Part shown: one piece after another, positions 5,963 through 7,559 of the stretch
Layout of the letters: each line of letters starts with the position of its first letter
How positions within the stretch are numbered: position 1 is the stretch's first letter
From: Planctomycetia bacterium
Lineage (GTDB): Bacteria; Planctomycetota; Planctomycetia; Gemmatales; Gemmataceae
Length of the DNA stretch: 7,559 bases
Assembly: GCA_005773755.1 (NCBI GenBank)
Contig: SXHE01000720.1
Location: 1 to 7,559, forward strand
Direction: 5' to 3'
Notes under the pieces: model-generated
Databases searched by the model: none
Told to the model about the DNA's origin: nothing
What the model saw: only the letters and a program-made list of their open reading frames with translations
Program-made: the position numbers and the translations under genes

Positions 5963-5975
5963 CCGCCTTCGGCGG
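5963..5975 (+). terminator. Hairpin after TIR-like gene stop, no T-run
   Basis: CCGCC-TTC-GGCGG is a perfect 5-base stem starting four bases after the TGA. There is no T-tract, so it would not be a strong intrinsic terminator. It may protect the 3' end of the transcript or cause a partial stop before the next gene. Confidence 0.3.
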
Positions 5976-6000
5976 CCGGGCAAGAACCACGGCCACGCCC

Positions 6001-6029
6001 TTCACCCCACGCCTGAAGCGCGAGACAAT
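6001..6029 (+). promoter_or_regulatory. Candidate sigma70-like promoter for DUF3883 gene
   Basis: TTCACC (6001-6006) and GACAAT (6024-6029) are separated by 17 bases. Each matches four of six consensus positions. The -10 ends 28 bases before the GTG at 6058, a suitable distance. This would let the nuclease-like gene be expressed apart from the TIR-like gene. Planctomycete promoters are poorly defined, so it is only a candidate. Confidence 0.3.
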
Positions 6030-6057
6030 GCGACCAGCCGTGTGACCGGAGGAGTAT

Positions 6058-7290
6058 GTGCGTATGGTGGTCGTAGTCGCCGGGACCGTGCGCTCGACGG
6101 GGCAGTACGCGGACAAGACCCCCGTACTGGAGATCCACGTCCCGGTCGCGCACGCGGCGGGCCTGACGGCCGAGCGCGACGGGGCGGTGCGTGTGCAACT
6201 CCTCCTCGGTGACGAGTGGTACAAGGGCCGCGTCCGGGCGACGCCGGAAAATGACTACGTCTGGGTTTCGCCGACCGTGACAACGCTGTCGGGCGAGCGG
6301 AGCAGCCTCGGCCGGGTGCTCAGCAATCTGCGGGTTCGGGCGAACGACCGGGTCCAGCTCAAGGTGCGCGGGAGCAAGATCCGCGTGCTCGACAAGTGGG
6401 GGTACGGCCTCGGCACCAGGGCCGCCCGGCTGAACGCGGCGATCGGCGACGAGCCCAAGACCCTGTCCGCCATCTGCCGCGACGCCCGCTACCACCTGAA
6501 GAACTCGGCGAGTTCGCACCTCACCTCGCTCCAGAAGCGCGGTCACATCCTCCACACGCCCGCGGGTTATGTGGCCGCCCAACCGGACGGCGGCCAACCC
6601 GCCGAAGACGGCGTCATCGCCGAGCGCATCCTCCGCGGGGTGGCTCAGGTGCTCGGCACCGACCTGCACGGGACGTTCCAGTCGGGGGTTGTTCGCGAGC
6701 TGATCGGCCTGTCGCAGGGGAGCTTCACCCCGATCCTGAAGGGGATGCGCGACGAACCCGGCTCGGCCCCGTCGGTGCGTGCCGAGTACCGCGGCCTGTT
6801 TCACATGATCTCGCCGGGCCAATACCGGCTGACGGACCGTGGACGCGAGGTCGTCGGGGCGTTGAGCACACCGCCACCGACGGCTTCCACACTCGCTGAA
6901 GCGGCCGTTCGCGGGGGCGGGGCCGGGTTCGGCACGACCGAGAACAACGCGCTGGTGGAGCGGGCCGCCTGCGACGCGGTCGAGGCGGACTACTTGGCCC
7001 GCGGCTGGACGGTACGATCGGTAGAGCGGGATCGGTGCGGGTACGACCTGCACTGCCTGAAGGGGGCGGCCGAGGAGCATGCCGAGGTCAAGGGCGTGGG
7101 CGGCACGGAGGAGTCCTTCATCATCACCGCCGGGGAGGTCAGGAAGGCCCAAGACGACCCACTGTTCATGCTCTACGTCGTCCTCTCGGCACGCAGCCCG
7201 TCCCGCCGGCTCGTCCGCTACACCGGGGCCGTGTTTCTTGCCCGCTTCGCCCTCCTGCCCATCCAGTACCGAGCCGTGGTGAAGCCTTGA
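6058..7290 (+). CDS. DUF3883 (PD-(D/E)XK nuclease-like) protein with winged-helix middle
   Basis: A 410-residue protein. Residues 5-112 are beta-rich: W-Y-K-G-R-V-R-A-T-P-E-N-D-Y-V-W-V-S-P at 54-72, then a helix S-L-G-R-V-L-S-N-L and N-D-R-V-Q-L-K-V at 96-103. This resembles DNA-binding barrel domains (B3/EcoRII-N style), an inference. Residues 123-175 look like one winged helix and 188-268 like a second. A Pro/Ala linker leads to the DUF3883 domain at 297-408: A-L-V-E-R-A-A start, G-Y-D-L with Asp330, H-A-E-V-K-G with Glu343 and Lys345, then I-I-T-A-G-E-V-R-K-A and L-Y-V-V-L. The D...E-x-K set of a restriction-type nuclease is complete. DUF3883 is known from restriction-like and other defence proteins; cleavage here is inferred. 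GGAGG (6048-6052) lies five bases before the GTG at 6058 and eleven before the ATG at 6064, so the start could be either. It is probably functionally linked to the TIR-like gene 98 bases upstream. Confidence 0.87.
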   Translation: MRMVVVVAGTVRSTGQYADKTPVLEIHVPVAHAAGLTAERDGAVRVQLLLGDEWYKGRVRATPENDYVWVSPTVTTLSGERSSLGRVLSNLRVRANDRVQLKVRGSKIRVLDKWGYGLGTRAARLNAAIGDEPKTLSAICRDARYHLKNSASSHLTSLQKRGHILHTPAGYVAAQPDGGQPAEDGVIAERILRGVAQVLGTDLHGTFQSGVVRELIGLSQGSFTPILKGMRDEPGSAPSVRAEYRGLFHMISPGQYRLTDRGREVVGALSTPPPTASTLAEAAVRGGGAGFGTTENNALVERAACDAVEADYLARGWTVRSVERDRCGYDLHCLKGAAEEHAEVKGVGGTEESFIITAGEVRKAQDDPLFMLYVVLSARSPSRRLVRYTGAVFLARFALLPIQYRAVVKP

Positions 7291-7317
7291 GAGCGGTTTG
7301 AAGCGATCTCTGCGACA

Positions 7318-7390
7318 TGGCAGAGCATGGCAGAGTTGGTGGCAGAAAAACGGTAGAAAGCCTTAGAAAACTGTGGTATTCTGTGGCAGG
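7318..7390 (+). repeat. Short TGGCAG repeats, possible integrase arm-type sites
   Basis: The 189 bases after the DUF3883 gene (7291-7479) contain no credible gene and are poorer in GC than the rest. TGGCAGA occurs at 7318-7324, 7328-7334 and 7340-7346, and TGGCAGG at 7384-7390. CTGTGG recurs at 7371-7376 and 7381-7386. The 10-12 base steps place several copies on one face of the helix. Next to a tRNA-type attachment site, such repeats fit arm-type sites for a tyrosine integrase or sites for its accessory factor. No integrase gene is in view to confirm this. Confidence 0.45.
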
Positions 7391-7479
7391 CTGGGCTGTA
7401 ACCAGAAGCATCCGCCTGTCACCATAAGTCGTGAGTCTTCAAGCGGTAGCGACGACGAGACTACTGTTCACATAGCCAC

Positions 7480-7521
<42 letters not shown>

Positions 7522-7559
7522 CTCATATTTTTCAAGCACTTGCGGCGGGTCTTGACCGC

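Noticed and set aside
4430..5983. Minus-strand open frame of 517 codons
   Set aside because: It is the mirror of the TIR-like gene, with shadow-type composition and no ribosome site.
5545..7152. Minus-strand open frame of 535 codons
   Set aside because: It spans the antisense of the TIR-like gene end and most of the DUF3883 gene. The sense frames carry conserved motifs and this one does not.

Overview
The window is GC-rich throughout, uses strong GGAG-type ribosome binding sites, and carries a secreted SASA/DUF303-type carbohydrate esterase. Together these suggest a large-genome environmental bacterium, most likely a planctomycete of the Gemmata type. That assignment is an inference from style and gene families, not from a marker gene.

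Left block (1-1300, all on the minus strand): a metal-response locus. A MerR-family regulator overlaps a small heavy-metal-associated (HMA) domain protein that runs off the window edge. A textbook MerR-type promoter/operator (731-762) faces this pair. Upstream lies a secreted 104-residue protein with nine Cys-Cys pairs, several in a 7-residue repeat. Its own promoter region (1269-1300) matches the merR operator at 22 of 32 positions without gaps. The simplest reading is one sensor controlling two transcripts: regulator plus metal-handling protein, and an extracytoplasmic thiol-rich metal sponge. No mercuric reductase is in view, and the sensor lacks the third metal-ligand Cys of Hg/Zn/Cd/Pb sensors, so monovalent copper or silver is as likely as mercury.

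Middle block (1434-4243): a secreted SASA-type esterase and an alpha/beta hydrolase form a probable two-gene plus-strand unit. They converge on a minus-strand gene of unknown function with a faint PD-(D/E)XK-like pattern. That gene is divergent from a small unknown protein with a C-terminal coiled coil.

Right block (4244-7559): a 306-base leader with an AT-rich patch and hairpins is followed by two large plus-strand genes. The first encodes a TIR/deoxyribosyltransferase-like domain fused to an unrecognised C-terminal module. The second encodes a protein with a beta-rich N-terminus, two probable winged helices and a C-terminal DUF3883 nuclease-like domain with intact D...E-x-K residues. Both look like anti-phage or anti-plasmid functions. 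Just beyond them are helically spaced TGGCAG repeats and a 42-base tRNA-Asp(GTC) fragment running from the anticodon loop to the discriminator base. This is the classic scar of a tRNA-targeting integrative element. The right end therefore looks like an element boundary near base 7480, with the putative defence genes as terminal cargo and host DNA to the right.
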